NCBI RefSeq assembly: GCF_000308455.1
Contig: NZ_BAFP01000270.1
Span: 23,769 to 87,768 of the forward strand
DNA: 64,000 nucleotides
Direction of reading: 5' to 3'
Source: Nocardia abscessus NBRC 100374
GTDB lineage: Bacteria; Actinomycetota; Actinomycetes; Mycobacteriales; Mycobacteriaceae
A model generated the notes under the pieces. The model searched no databases. It saw only the letters and a program-made list of their open reading frames with translations, and was not told the DNA's origin. Below are positions 25,755-34,298 of the stretch, piece by piece; the stretch's first letter is position 1, and the number at the start of each line of letters is the position of its first letter. Both the position numbers and the translations under genes were made by a program.

Positions 25755-26597
25755 ATGACGTTGCAGTTGGATCCGACCACATCTGCGCCCCCTTCCCCTC
25801 CGGCCGAGGCGACCGCCGAGAGCCCGGCTCCGTTCACTCGCAGGCTGTTCGGCCTGGCCCGGGCATCCTCCGGACTGATTGTGGCGGTGATCATCTGGCA
25901 GCTGGGCGCCCGGTCCTGGCTCGGCACGACCACGCCCGCGCCGACGGAGGTGCTCGAGGCCGGGTGGGAGCTGATCCGCTCGGGTGAGCTGTGGCAGCAT
26001 CTGGCCGCCTCCGGGCGGCGGGTGGCGGTCGGGCTGACGATCGGCATCGGCATCGGCCTGGTGTGTGGCGTGGCGGCCGGTTTGTTCCGGATCGCCGAGG
26101 ATCTGGTGAACGGCCCGCTGCAGGCGTTGCGGATGCTGCCGACGCTGGCGTTGGTGCCGGTGTTCATCATCTGGTTCGGCATCGGTGATTCGTTCAAGAT
26201 CGCGCTGATCATCGTCGCGCCCATCTTCCCGATCTACCTGAACGTGCTGGCCGGTATCCGTGGCGTGGACCGGCGTCTGGTGGAGGCGGCGGAATCCTTG
26301 GGACTCAACCGGTTCGAGCTGACCACGAAGATCATCCTGCCCGGCGCGTTGCCGCAGATCTTCGTCGGATTGCGGCAGGCGCTGGGCATCGGCTGGCTCA
26401 CCTTGGTCGTCGCGGAGATGCAGACGACGCCGGTCGGTCTCGGCTTCTTGATGAACGATGCCAAGGAGTTCCTGCGGACCGACCAGATCTTCCTGGTTCT
26501 GGTGATCTACGCGGTCCTGGGTTTGCTCACCGATCTGTTCGTGCGCGTGCTGGAACATCGTTTCCTGTCCTGGCGCACCGGATACGAGGGGAAGTAG
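25755..26597 (+). CDS. ABC transporter permease, sulfonate/nitrate type
   Basis: A 280-residue membrane component of an importer of the SsuC/TauC/NrtB group. After a ~30-residue Pro-rich start there are six predicted helices, beginning ASSGLIVAVIIWQLGARSWLG. The cytoplasmic EAA loop reads EAAESLGLNRFELTTKIILPG, which splits into EAAESLGLN and RFELTTKIILPG and contacts the ATPase. It is the first gene of a five-gene operon with the ATPase, two redox proteins and the binding lipoprotein. Its stop abuts the next start. The substrate class (alkanesulfonate, taurine or similar) follows from the family and is not proven. Confidence 0.9.
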   Translation: MTLQLDPTTSAPPSPPAEATAESPAPFTRRLFGLARASSGLIVAVIIWQLGARSWLGTTTPAPTEVLEAGWELIRSGELWQHLAASGRRVAVGLTIGIGIGLVCGVAAGLFRIAEDLVNGPLQALRMLPTLALVPVFIIWFGIGDSFKIALIIVAPIFPIYLNVLAGIRGVDRRLVEAAESLGLNRFELTTKIILPGALPQIFVGLRQALGIGWLTLVVAEMQTTPVGLGFLMNDAKEFLRTDQIFLVLVIYAVLGLLTDLFVRVLEHRFLSWRTGYEGK

Positions 26598-27329
26598 ATG
26601 ACCGCCACCATCGGGACCGGTGTCCGTATCCGCGCAGCGGCGCGCGCCTTCGGCGGCCGCACGATACTGCGCGAGGTCCACCTGGATATCGCGCCGGGTG
26701 AATTCGTGGCGCTGCTCGGCGCCAGTGGCTCCGGCAAGAGCACGCTGCTGCGTGGGATCGGCGGCCTGGATCGCGGGTTCAGCGGATCGTTCGAGGTGCC
26801 AGGGTCGAAGGCGATCGTGTTCCAGGAGCACCGGCTCATTCCCTGGATCACTGTGTGGCGCAATGTGGTTCTCGGTGTCGACGGCGCCGGCAAGGCGCGT
26901 GCGCTGACGGCGCTGGCGGAAGTGGGACTCACCTCGAAGGCGGATGCGTGGCCCGCGACGCTGTCCGGCGGTGAGGCCCAGCGTGTGGCCTTGGCCAGGG
27001 CGCTGGTGCGCAATCCGGAACTGTTGCTGCTCGACGAGCCGTTCGGCGCCCTCGACGCGCTGACCCGCTTGAAGGTGCAGGCTCTGGTGGCTCGCCTGTG
27101 GACGCTGCACCGGCAGTCGGTGCTGCTGGTGACCCACGACGTGGAAGAGGCGCTGCTGCTGGCCGACCGCGCGCTGGTGCTGCGCGACGGCCGCATCGCC
27201 GAATCTTTCGACATCACCGTCGCCCGCCCGCGTTCGGTGGTCGATCCCGAATTCTCCGCACTCCGCCGCCGGCTGCTGCTCGCACTCGGCGTGAATCCCG
27301 AGGCACCGACAGGAGCAGAGTATGAGTGA
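26598..27329 (+). CDS. ABC transporter ATP-binding protein, sulfonate/nitrate type
   Basis: A 243-residue ATPase that powers the importer. It has the Walker A motif LLGASGSGKSTLL at about 40, and the Q-loop at VFQEHRLIPW. The signature is LSGGEAQRVALARAL, the Walker B motif is LLLLDEPFGALDALTR, and the H-loop is LVTHDVEEAL. The spacing and the RLIPW motif fit the SsuB/TauB/NrtC subgroup. Its ATG follows directly on the permease stop, and its last codons overlap the flavoprotein gene by eight bases. This indicates coupled translation and a functional connection between transport and redox chemistry. Confidence 0.95.
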   Translation: MTATIGTGVRIRAAARAFGGRTILREVHLDIAPGEFVALLGASGSGKSTLLRGIGGLDRGFSGSFEVPGSKAIVFQEHRLIPWITVWRNVVLGVDGAGKARALTALAEVGLTSKADAWPATLSGGEAQRVALARALVRNPELLLLDEPFGALDALTRLKVQALVARLWTLHRQSVLLVTHDVEEALLLADRALVLRDGRIAESFDITVARPRSVVDPEFSALRRRLLLALGVNPEAPTGAEYE

Positions 27330-28911
27330 ACCGTTGCAGATCAGCACGGATGTCTTGGTGATCGGCGGCGGGCCTGCCGCCTGCTGGGCCGCGATCCATG
27401 CCCGTGCGGCCGGCGCGGAGGTGACGCTGGTGGACAAAGGCTACTGCGGGACCAGCGGCGCTACCGCCCCCTCGGGTACCGGCGTGTGGTACATCGCGCC
27501 GGAGGCGAACGCGCGGGCGAACGCGAAGGCCAGCCGGGAGGCGCTCGGCGGGCATCTGGCCGACCACTACTGGATGGACCGGGTGCTCGATCAGACCTAC
27601 GCCAACATGAATCGGCTCGCGGTCGAGGGACGGTACCCGTTTCCCGTGGATCCCGGCACCGGTGAGCCGATCCGCACCGGCCTGCAGGGCCCGGAGTACA
27701 TGCGCCGGATGCGGGTGTGGGTGAAGCGGATCGGGGTGCGCATCCTCGACCACTCGCCCGCGCTGGAATTGCTGGTCGACGACGACGGTGTCGTGCGCGG
27801 CGCCGCGGGCTACCAGCGCCAGGCCGACCGGGATTACCGTGTCGTGGCCGGCGCGGTGGTTCTGGCGACGGGTGGCTGCGCGTTCCTGTCCCGGGCGCTC
27901 GGTACCAACGTCGACACCGGTGACGGTGCGCTGATGGCGGCCGAGGTGGGCGCTCGCTTCTCGGGTATGGAGTTCTCCAACGCGTACGCGATCGTGCCGA
28001 AGGGCTCGACTGTCACCAAGACCGCCTACTACGGTTACGCGACCTTCTTCCACGAGGACGGGCGGGTGCTCGAGGGCGCGGGCTCGACCAAGGGTCGTTC
28101 GGTGATCGCGCGGACGCTGTTGCGGGAGAGGGTGTTCGCGCAGCTCGATCGGGCTGACGCGACTGTTCAGGCGCAGATGCGGCTGGGGCAGCCGAATTTC
28201 TTCCTGCAGTTCGACCGGCGCGGCATCGACCCGTTCACCGACCGGTTCCAGGTGGACCTGCTGGCCGAGGGCACCGTGCGCGGCACCGGCGGTATCGACG
28301 TCGTGGACGACGACTGCGCCACCACGGTCCCGGGCCTGTACGCGGCGGGTGACGCGGCGACCAGGGAGCGGATCTGCGGCGGCTTCACCGGTGGCGGCAG
28401 CCACAATTCGGCGTGGGCGATGTCGTCGGGCAGTTGGGCCGGTCGCGGCGCGGCGGTGTTCGCGTTGCGTTCGGCGCGTGCCGCGAGTTCGGCTCTGCGC
28501 GGCGCAGGCCGCACCGGGTTGCGGCCGGAGAACGCCGAGTCGGTGCAGGCCGGGGACGTGGTCGAAGCCGCGCAGCACGAGCTGATTCCGTTCGAAAAGA
28601 ATTACCTGCGCCATGGCGACCGGATCCGGCCTGCCCTGGCGCGGCTGGACAGTGTGTGGGAGGACGCCACTCGCGGCCTGGGTGGCGGCACCGGGGAGGA
28701 GCGCGTGCGGGCCAGGCAGGCCGCCGCGATCACCGCTGTGGGCCGCCTGATGTACCGCTCGACACTGGTTCGCACCGAGACGCGAGGGATGAGCAAACGC
28801 GCCGATCATCCGGATCTGGACCCGCGGCAGCACCACCACATCCTCTCCGGTGGGCTGGACGAAGTGTGGACGGCGACGTCCGCGGTGGCCGGGACGCGGG
28901 CGGTGGCGTGA
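27322..28911 (+). CDS. AprA/fumarate-reductase-like FAD flavoprotein
   Basis: A 529-residue flavoprotein of the succinate dehydrogenase/fumarate reductase/adenylylsulfate reductase alpha superfamily. The FAD motif VLVIGGGPAACWAA is at the N-terminus, followed by KGYCGTSGATAPSGTG. Later FAD contacts lie at VLATGGCAFLS and VPGLYAAGDAA, with GGFTGGGSHNSAW. It is smaller than dissimilatory AprA (over 600 residues). The next gene encodes a two-cluster ferredoxin, so the pair resembles AprAB in organisation. Because both lie inside a sulfonate-type transport operon, the pair may reduce or oxidise an imported sulfur or nitrogen compound. This is inference. AGGAG lies six bases before the ATG. Confidence 0.85.
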   Translation: MSEPLQISTDVLVIGGGPAACWAAIHARAAGAEVTLVDKGYCGTSGATAPSGTGVWYIAPEANARANAKASREALGGHLADHYWMDRVLDQTYANMNRLAVEGRYPFPVDPGTGEPIRTGLQGPEYMRRMRVWVKRIGVRILDHSPALELLVDDDGVVRGAAGYQRQADRDYRVVAGAVVLATGGCAFLSRALGTNVDTGDGALMAAEVGARFSGMEFSNAYAIVPKGSTVTKTAYYGYATFFHEDGRVLEGAGSTKGRSVIARTLLRERVFAQLDRADATVQAQMRLGQPNFFLQFDRRGIDPFTDRFQVDLLAEGTVRGTGGIDVVDDDCATTVPGLYAAGDAATRERICGGFTGGGSHNSAWAMSSGSWAGRGAAVFALRSARAASSALRGAGRTGLRPENAESVQAGDVVEAAQHELIPFEKNYLRHGDRIRPALARLDSVWEDATRGLGGGTGEERVRARQAAAITAVGRLMYRSTLVRTETRGMSKRADHPDLDPRQHHHILSGGLDEVWTATSAVAGTRAVA

Positions 28912-29288
28912 TGATCGAAATCCTGCGCGCGGGCGACTGCATCGCCTGCGACAAGTGCGTGGACGTGTGCCCCACGAACGTCTTCGACCGTACCGAGAGC
29001 GGCATCCCGGTCATCGCGCGGCAGTCCGACTGCCAGACCTGCTTCATGTGCGAGGCGTATTGCCCCACGGACGCGCTGTACGTCGACCCGGAGTCGACTC
29101 CGCTGGCCGATCACGACGCGGTGTGCGACGACCATATCGGCCGGTACCGCAAGGAGATCGGCTGGGGTCGCGGCCGCAAGCCCGGCAGTCTCGTCGCGGT
29201 GGGGCCGCGTCTTCCGCACGGCGCTGCGCCGCCGCGGCTTTCCGAACTGTGCAACAACGAAAGCGAATCATGCTCACTCTCAGGCTGA
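28911..29288 (+). CDS. Two-[4Fe-4S] ferredoxin, AprB-like
   Basis: A 125-residue iron-sulfur protein. Two cluster motifs are visible: CIACDKCVDVCP at 11-22 and CQTCFMCEAYCP at 43-54. This corresponds to the electron-transfer fold of AprB. The C-terminal ~60 residues are basic and lack further cysteine motifs, apart from two cysteines at the extreme end (LCNNESESC). The start overlaps the flavoprotein stop by one base (TGATG). Its own stop lies 19 bases inside the binding-protein gene. It should pass electrons to or from the flavoprotein; the donor is unknown. Confidence 0.9.
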   Translation: MIEILRAGDCIACDKCVDVCPTNVFDRTESGIPVIARQSDCQTCFMCEAYCPTDALYVDPESTPLADHDAVCDDHIGRYRKEIGWGRGRKPGSLVAVGPRLPHGAAPPRLSELCNNESESCSLSG

Positions 29289-30271
29289 TCGTGCCTGCCG
29301 TCGTGTCCGCTCTGCTGCTGGCTGTCACCGGCTGCGGGTCGGACGATGCGGGCTCGGCGTCTCGCGCCGAGATCAAGACACTCCGGATCGGCACCATCGG
29401 CACCGGCAACGTGCTGACGGGTCCGGTCGGCTTCGCCCATCAGCGTGGCGCCCTGCTGCCCGCGCTGAAGCCGCTGGGGGTCGACGACATCGAGGTCTAC
29501 AGCTTCCCCAACGGCCCGGACCTGAACCAGGCGCTGGTCGGTGGCCGCCTCGACGTCGCCACCTACGGTGATACGCCCGCCCTGGTCGCGCGGGGCAGCG
29601 GGTTGAAGACGCGGTTGCTGGCCATCGCGGCGGTCGACTACAACGCCGGTGTGGTGGCCAAGGATCCGGCGATCCGGACGTTGAAGGATCTGGCGGGCAA
29701 GAAGGTGGGTGTGCAGTCCGGTTCGTACATCGATCGCTATCTGCAGGGTGCGTTGAAAGCGGAGGGAATTCAGGCCCAGCTGGTTCATCTGCTCGCCACC
29801 GACGCGGAAGCCCCGCTCAACGGTGGTGATATCGCGGCGGTCGCGCTGCCGGATGTGAACCCGTCGTCGTTCTTCCGATCGTTCCTGGCCAAGGGTTTCC
29901 ACCAGGTCGACTCGATTCACGACAATCATCCCGATCTCGCGGGGACCAGTTCCTCGGTGAGCAGCCAGGAGTTCCTCGACAGCCATCCCGATTTCGGGGG
30001 TGCGTGGCAGTCGGTCCTCGTGGCGGCCAACCGGTACGCGAAAGAGCATTGGGACGACTACGTGAACTACGAGGTTTCGCAGTCGAAGTCGCCGGAAGCG
30101 GCGGTGCGTGCCACAGCGCGTCCGCAGTACATTCCCGACGAGGCCTTCGCGCCGATCGGCATCCGGTTGCTGACGGGAACCAAGCAGTTCCTGGTGGAGC
30201 AGAAGAAGATCCGGGAGGACTTCAGCCTGGAGGAGTGGTTCTACCGGCCGGATCGGCCGAAACAGGGCTGA
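29270..30271 (+). CDS. Sulfonate/nitrate-type ABC substrate-binding lipoprotein
   Basis: A 333-residue extracytoplasmic binding protein. The signal ends at a lipobox (AVTGC), so it is a lipoprotein. The fold is of the SsuA/TauA/NMT1 type, with the opening LRIGTIGTGNVLTGPVGFAHQRG, GGRLDVATYGDTPALVARG and LKDLAGKKVGVQSGS. Ligand cannot be named. The ATG at 29270 overlaps the ferredoxin gene end, so it is the coupled last gene of the operon. Placement of the binding protein at the end of the operon, after the redox genes, is the reverse of the common ssuACB order. Confidence 0.92.
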   Translation: MLTLRLIVPAVVSALLLAVTGCGSDDAGSASRAEIKTLRIGTIGTGNVLTGPVGFAHQRGALLPALKPLGVDDIEVYSFPNGPDLNQALVGGRLDVATYGDTPALVARGSGLKTRLLAIAAVDYNAGVVAKDPAIRTLKDLAGKKVGVQSGSYIDRYLQGALKAEGIQAQLVHLLATDAEAPLNGGDIAAVALPDVNPSSFFRSFLAKGFHQVDSIHDNHPDLAGTSSSVSSQEFLDSHPDFGGAWQSVLVAANRYAKEHWDDYVNYEVSQSKSPEAAVRATARPQYIPDEAFAPIGIRLLTGTKQFLVEQKKIREDFSLEEWFYRPDRPKQG

Positions 30272-30288
30272 ACCAGGCGGGCGTGTCG

Positions 30289-31152
30289 TCAGTCGCCGGT
30301 GGAAGTATTTGGCGGTGTGGCCGCGGCGATCCGTTCGGTGTGGGCGAGCACACGCTCGCGCAAATCCAGTGCCGGATGGTTCCATGCGCGGCACACGTCG
30401 GCGGTGAGCTGTGCGAACGTGTCCGCCATGGCACGGACTGCCGCGAGGATCTCCTCGCCGGTGTAGCGGGGGAAGAAGGCGGGCGGATCGCCGTGGAAGC
30501 GGGGATCGAGCCACTCGTGGAGGTGATGGCCGTTGTGCCAGTGGTCGACGCGGCCGCCGGAGCGGGCCGTGGTGTGCCATTCGGCCATCGTCAGCAGCAG
30601 CTCGCGCAGCTCGGCGACGCGCAGCATCGCAGGCCACAAATCGTCGCGCGCGACGTAGATGGGGATCTGCGTGGCCTCGAACCAGAACTCGCGCTGGGTG
30701 GCTTCGATTTCGGCGGCGGTGGGCCGGGCGGGGGTGTGGCTGCCGGTGGCGGGCGGCAGCGCGGTGGTGCTGCCGTCCTTGTCCAGCAGCACGCGGTAGC
30801 GGCGCTGATACAGCTCGTCCAGACCGTCGGCGATCAGGTCGTCGAGTCGGCCGGGACCGGCCAGGGTGAAGTCGATCTTGCGGCCTTCGGCAAGGACCAC
30901 CAGGCAGGTCGGCCAGTGCGGTTCGTCGTTGTCCAGGTGAATGTTGACCAGTACCGGGCCGATCGCGCGCAACCAGTCGTCGGCGCCGACGAATTCACCG
31001 GTGCCGGGGCCGATGAGTTCGATGTCGAGATCGGAGAACTCGTCGACCCGGGTTCCGCGCGCCCGCGATCCGGTCTGGATCACCGCCGAGATACCGGGGT
31101 GCGCGGCGGCGAACTCGATGATCCGGTCGACGACGAGGTCGGCGTCCTCCAT
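30289..31152 (-). CDS. Aminoglycoside 6-adenylyltransferase-like nucleotidyltransferase
   Basis: A 287-residue protein of the ANT(6)/AadK streptomycin adenylyltransferase family. The nucleotidyltransferase motif is at about 25-45: VIQTGSRARG, then FSDLDIELI (GS...DxD, two catalytic aspartates). The central part with NIHLDNDEPHWPTCLV and GRKIDFTL contains the third acidic residue, and the C-terminal helical domain carries the family-type WHNGHHLHEWL. True resistance enzymes and uncharacterised relatives share these features, so activity on streptomycin is uncertain. The ATG at 31152 is preceded by AAGGGAA at about eight bases. It converges with the ABC operon and is divergent from comB. Confidence 0.8.
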   Translation of the reverse strand: MEDADLVVDRIIEFAAAHPGISAVIQTGSRARGTRVDEFSDLDIELIGPGTGEFVGADDWLRAIGPVLVNIHLDNDEPHWPTCLVVLAEGRKIDFTLAGPGRLDDLIADGLDELYQRRYRVLLDKDGSTTALPPATGSHTPARPTAAEIEATQREFWFEATQIPIYVARDDLWPAMLRVAELRELLLTMAEWHTTARSGGRVDHWHNGHHLHEWLDPRFHGDPPAFFPRYTGEEILAAVRAMADTFAQLTADVCRAWNHPALDLRERVLAHTERIAAATPPNTSTGD

Positions 31153-31290
31153 GCGTTCGGTTCCCTTCGATGGAGCGTGTCCGGTGTGACCGTCATCCTT
31201 CCCATCGGGTCGCCGGGGACGCCATAGATTTTCCAGATGATCGGAGCGCCCGATTCCAGCGCGTTCCGGCCGGTTGTGGGAGGCAAGTGC

Positions 31291-32061
31291 ATGCAGGAGA
31301 TCGCCGAGTGGGCGCGGCAGCGGCCGTGGGGTGTGGGGCTGGAGTGGGGCTCGGCGGGTGCGATGGCGCTCGGGCCGGGCAGCGCGTGCGTGGTCGTGGT
31401 CGACGTCTTGTCGTTCACGACGTCGGTATCGGTTGCTGTCGAAGCCGGGACACGCGTGCTGCCCTACCCGTGGCGGGACGGCGGGGCCGCGGAGTTCGCG
31501 GCACGCCGCGACGCCGCGCTGGCGGTGGGGCGGCGCGCTGTCTCCGAGCGGCAGCCGTGGTCGCTGTCTCCGGCGGCGTTGCGGGCCGCGCCGGTCGCGG
31601 CGCGGCTCGTGCTGCCCTCGCCGAATGGTTCGGCCATCGCCGCGGCTGTCAGCGGGGTGCCCGTGGTCGCGGCGTGCCTGCGCAACGCGAGCGCGGTCGC
31701 CCGCTGGATCGTGGCGCAGGGGTGGGGCACCGTCCAGCGGCCGGTCGCGGTGATCGCCGCGGGCGAGCATTGGCCCGGACGCGAGGTACTGCGGCCCGCC
31801 GTCGAGGATTGGCTCGGTGCGGGGGCTGTCGCCGCAGCACTGGCGCGCAACGGGGCCGGGCCGCTGTCGCCGGAGGCCCGTGCCGCCTCGGCGACGCAGC
31901 AGGGGATCACCGACGTCGCGACGCTGATCCGCGATTGCGCTTCCGGCCGGGAACTGGCCGACGGCGGGTTCGTGCAGGATGTCGCGGTGGCCACGGAACT
32001 CGACGTGAGTTCGGTGGTGCCGGTGCTGACCGAGGGAGCGTTCGCCGACGCCGCCGGATGA
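31291..32061 (+). CDS. comB: 2-phosphosulfolactate phosphatase-like protein
   Basis: A 256-residue ComB-family protein. In methanogens ComB dephosphorylates 2-phosphosulfolactate in coenzyme M synthesis; bacterial relatives have less clear roles, possibly in sulfolactate or other phosphate ester metabolism. Recognisable parts are VVVVDVLSFTTSVSVAVEAG, LPSPNGSAIAA and VIAAGEHWPG, matching the family's conserved Asp and Asn-Gly motifs. I prefer the ATG at 31291 because GGGAGG lies seven bases upstream. An ATG at 31237 follows a TAGATT -10-like box and could give a leaderless, longer form. It lies 1 kb from the sulfonate-type operon, so a shared sulfur theme is possible. Confidence 0.85.
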   Translation: MQEIAEWARQRPWGVGLEWGSAGAMALGPGSACVVVVDVLSFTTSVSVAVEAGTRVLPYPWRDGGAAEFAARRDAALAVGRRAVSERQPWSLSPAALRAAPVAARLVLPSPNGSAIAAAVSGVPVVAACLRNASAVARWIVAQGWGTVQRPVAVIAAGEHWPGREVLRPAVEDWLGAGAVAAALARNGAGPLSPEARAASATQQGITDVATLIRDCASGRELADGGFVQDVAVATELDVSSVVPVLTEGAFADAAG

Positions 32062-32079
32062 TCGTGCGCGCCACGCCAC

Positions 32080-32697
32080 CTAGACGTGCGGGCCGACCAG
32101 CGCGATCGCGGATTCGACCGCCACGTCGACGATGCTCGTGATGTCCTCGCCGTCTTCCACGGTGGTGGCGATGAGTTCCCGGAAGCCGCCGAACAGGATC
32201 GTCGCCACCTGGCGCGACGGCGGACGCAGTCCGGCAGCGGCGAATTCCGTGGTGTCGGCGAGCTTCTGGATCAGCGCGACGAACGCCTCGCCTGCCTCGC
32301 GCTGCAACTGGCGCGCGTCCTCACCGAGGGCGGGCACGACGCGGATCCAGCTGAGGGTGATGGACAGATCGTCCTGTGACGTGCGGATCCAGGCCTCGAT
32401 GGCTTGGCGCACCTGGGTGCGCCACGGCATGTGCGGGTCGACCGCGGCATCGATCTGCTGGATCGTCTCCTTGTTCCGCTCGGTCAGCAGGGCGATGAAG
32501 CAGTCCTGTTTGCTGGTGAAGTGCTCGTAGAAGGTGCGCCGGGAGGTGCGGGCGTGGCGGACCACGTCGGCGACGGTCGAGTCCTGGTAACCGCGTTCGC
32601 GCACCGCGACGGCCATGCCGTCGAGGAGGCGACGGCGAAACCCCGAATCCGGGCCGTCGTCGGCGGAGCTGCGGGGTACGGGCTCGGCGCGTGTCAC
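32080..32697 (-). CDS. TetR family regulator of the BVMO/P450 group
   Basis: A 205-residue repressor. The helix-turn-helix has the pattern VADVVRHARTSRRTFYEHFTSKQDCFIAL (split VADVVRHARTSRR and TFYEHFTSKQDCFIAL) at about 35-65. The C-terminal domain has no known ligand signature. The GTG at 32697 is preceded by TAACCT about seven bases earlier, a good -10 for a leaderless transcript; a longer frame to 32784 adds unlikely sequence. It lies downstream of the BVMO gene, in the same direction. It is the only regulator near the operator-like repeats at 36561-36604. In M. tuberculosis a TetR gene also lies beside cyp138. Confidence 0.88.
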   Translation of the reverse strand: MTRAEPVPRSSADDGPDSGFRRRLLDGMAVAVRERGYQDSTVADVVRHARTSRRTFYEHFTSKQDCFIALLTERNKETIQQIDAAVDPHMPWRTQVRQAIEAWIRTSQDDLSITLSWIRVVPALGEDARQLQREAGEAFVALIQKLADTTEFAAAGLRPPSRQVATILFGGFRELIATTVEDGEDITSIVDVAVESAIALVGPHV

Positions 32698-32780
32698 GAG
32701 AATCAGGTTAGTTACTCCGGTCGGCTCCTCGCGTCCCGCCCGAATCCCGCACCCGCACGCGGCCCCGCGCAGGAGCGATG

Positions 32781-34298
32781 TCACGCCGTGACCTGCTCGG
32801 AATCGTGTCCCGGTGCGGCGCGCCCGCTGCCGGTGGCATCGGCGGACGGGGCGCCTCGGCGGGTGAAGCGGATGGTGCCGTCATCGATGCGGCCGTAGCG
32901 CAGCGCGATCACGTCGTGGCCGTAGCTCATCCCCAGCCGCCACGGGGCCCGGGAACCCGCCTTGGGGAATCGGTCGATGTCGCGCAGCACGTAACCGGCC
33001 TGGAAGTCCAGCAGCGGCGCGGGTGACACGGCGGGGTCGGGCCACGGCGTGGTTTGCTGGTAGCCGCCTGCGTCCATGTGGCGCAGCAGGCGGCAGACGA
33101 ATTCGCTGACCAGGTCGGCTTTCAGCGTCCAGGACGCGTTGGTGTAGCCGATGGTGAAAGCGAAGTTCGGCACTCCGCTCAGCATCATTCCCTTGTAGGC
33201 CATGGTGTCGGGCAGCGCGACCTCCCGCCCGTCGACGGTGAGCCGGATACCGCCGAGTGCGAGCAGACGCAGCCCGGTCGCGGTGACGACCACGTCGGCC
33301 TCGAGCTCGCGTCCGGACGCCAGGCGCAATCCGGCCGGGGTGAATCTGTCGACGTGGTCGGTGACCACGGTGGCGCGGCCGTCGCGGATCGCGCGGAACA
33401 GGTCGCCGTCCGGTACCAGGCACAGCCGTTGATCCCACGGCTGGTAGACCGGTTTGAAATGGGTGTCGACGTCGTAGCCGTCGGGCAGTTGCCTGATGGT
33501 CAGGTCGCGGATGAATTTCCGCATCCGTTGGGGCCGTCGTCTGCTGAATTGGTAGATGAGGGTGCTGATCAGCACGTTCTTCCAGCGAACGATCGCGTAT
33601 GCCCGCCGTGGTCCCAGTAGTCGCCGCAGCCGGTTCGCGACCGTGTCCTCGGCGGGGACGGGGAAGATGTAGGTCGGTGATCGCTGCAGCATGGTCACTT
33701 GTGCGGCGGTCTCGGCCATGGCCGGGACCAGGGTCACCGCGGTGGCGCCGCTGCCGATGACGACCACCCGTTTGCCCGTGTAGTCCAGCTCTTCGGGCCA
33801 GTGCTGCGGATGCACCAGGTGGCCGCCGTATTCGCCGAGTCCGGCGAATTCCGGCGTGTAGCCCTCGTCGTAGCGGTAGTAGCCGCTGCACACGAGCAGG
33901 AAATCGCAGGTGATCTCGCGGGTGGCGCCGTCGTGTTCGACGAGCACGGTCCAGCGTGATTCGCTGCTGGACCACGACGCCGCTGTCACCCGATGCCCGT
34001 ACCGGATGAATCGGTCGATTCCGGCGTCGGTGGCCGTGTCGTGGATGTAGCGCAGGATCGCGGGACCGTCGGCGATAGCTCGTGCCTGGGTCCACGGGCG
34101 GAATCGGTAACCGAGGGTGTGCATGTCGGAGTCGGAGCGGACGCCGGGGTAGCGGAACAGATCCCAGGTGCCGCCGAGAGCGTCGCGTGCCTCGAGGATC
34201 GCGTAGGTGCGGTGGGGGAATGCCGCCTGCAGGTGGTGGGCCGCGCCGATGCCGGACAGCCCGGCTCCGACGATCAGGACGTCGAGGTGTTCGCTCAT
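32781..34298 (-). CDS. EthA-like Baeyer-Villiger flavin monooxygenase
   Basis: A 505-residue FAD/NADPH monooxygenase. The first Rossmann motif is VLIVGAGLSGIGAAHHL and the second is VVVIGSGATAVTLVPAM. The BVMO fingerprint region reads YGGHLVHPQHWPEELDY, with Tyr for the usual first Phe, as expected around FxGxxxHxxxW. Other EthA-like parts are GGTWDLFRYPGVRSDSDM and TPYIFPV-like SPTYIFPVP. EthA activates ethionamide and oxidises ketones; the physiological substrate is unknown. Start at 34298 overlaps the SDR stop by four bases, so it belongs to the P450/SDR/BVMO operon. A ketone made by the P450/SDR pair could be its substrate. Confidence 0.9.
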   Translation of the reverse strand: MSEHLDVLIVGAGLSGIGAAHHLQAAFPHRTYAILEARDALGGTWDLFRYPGVRSDSDMHTLGYRFRPWTQARAIADGPAILRYIHDTATDAGIDRFIRYGHRVTAASWSSSESRWTVLVEHDGATREITCDFLLVCSGYYRYDEGYTPEFAGLGEYGGHLVHPQHWPEELDYTGKRVVVIGSGATAVTLVPAMAETAAQVTMLQRSPTYIFPVPAEDTVANRLRRLLGPRRAYAIVRWKNVLISTLIYQFSRRRPQRMRKFIRDLTIRQLPDGYDVDTHFKPVYQPWDQRLCLVPDGDLFRAIRDGRATVVTDHVDRFTPAGLRLASGRELEADVVVTATGLRLLALGGIRLTVDGREVALPDTMAYKGMMLSGVPNFAFTIGYTNASWTLKADLVSEFVCRLLRHMDAGGYQQTTPWPDPAVSPAPLLDFQAGYVLRDIDRFPKAGSRAPWRLGMSYGHDVIALRYGRIDDGTIRFTRRGAPSADATGSGRAAPGHDSEQVTA

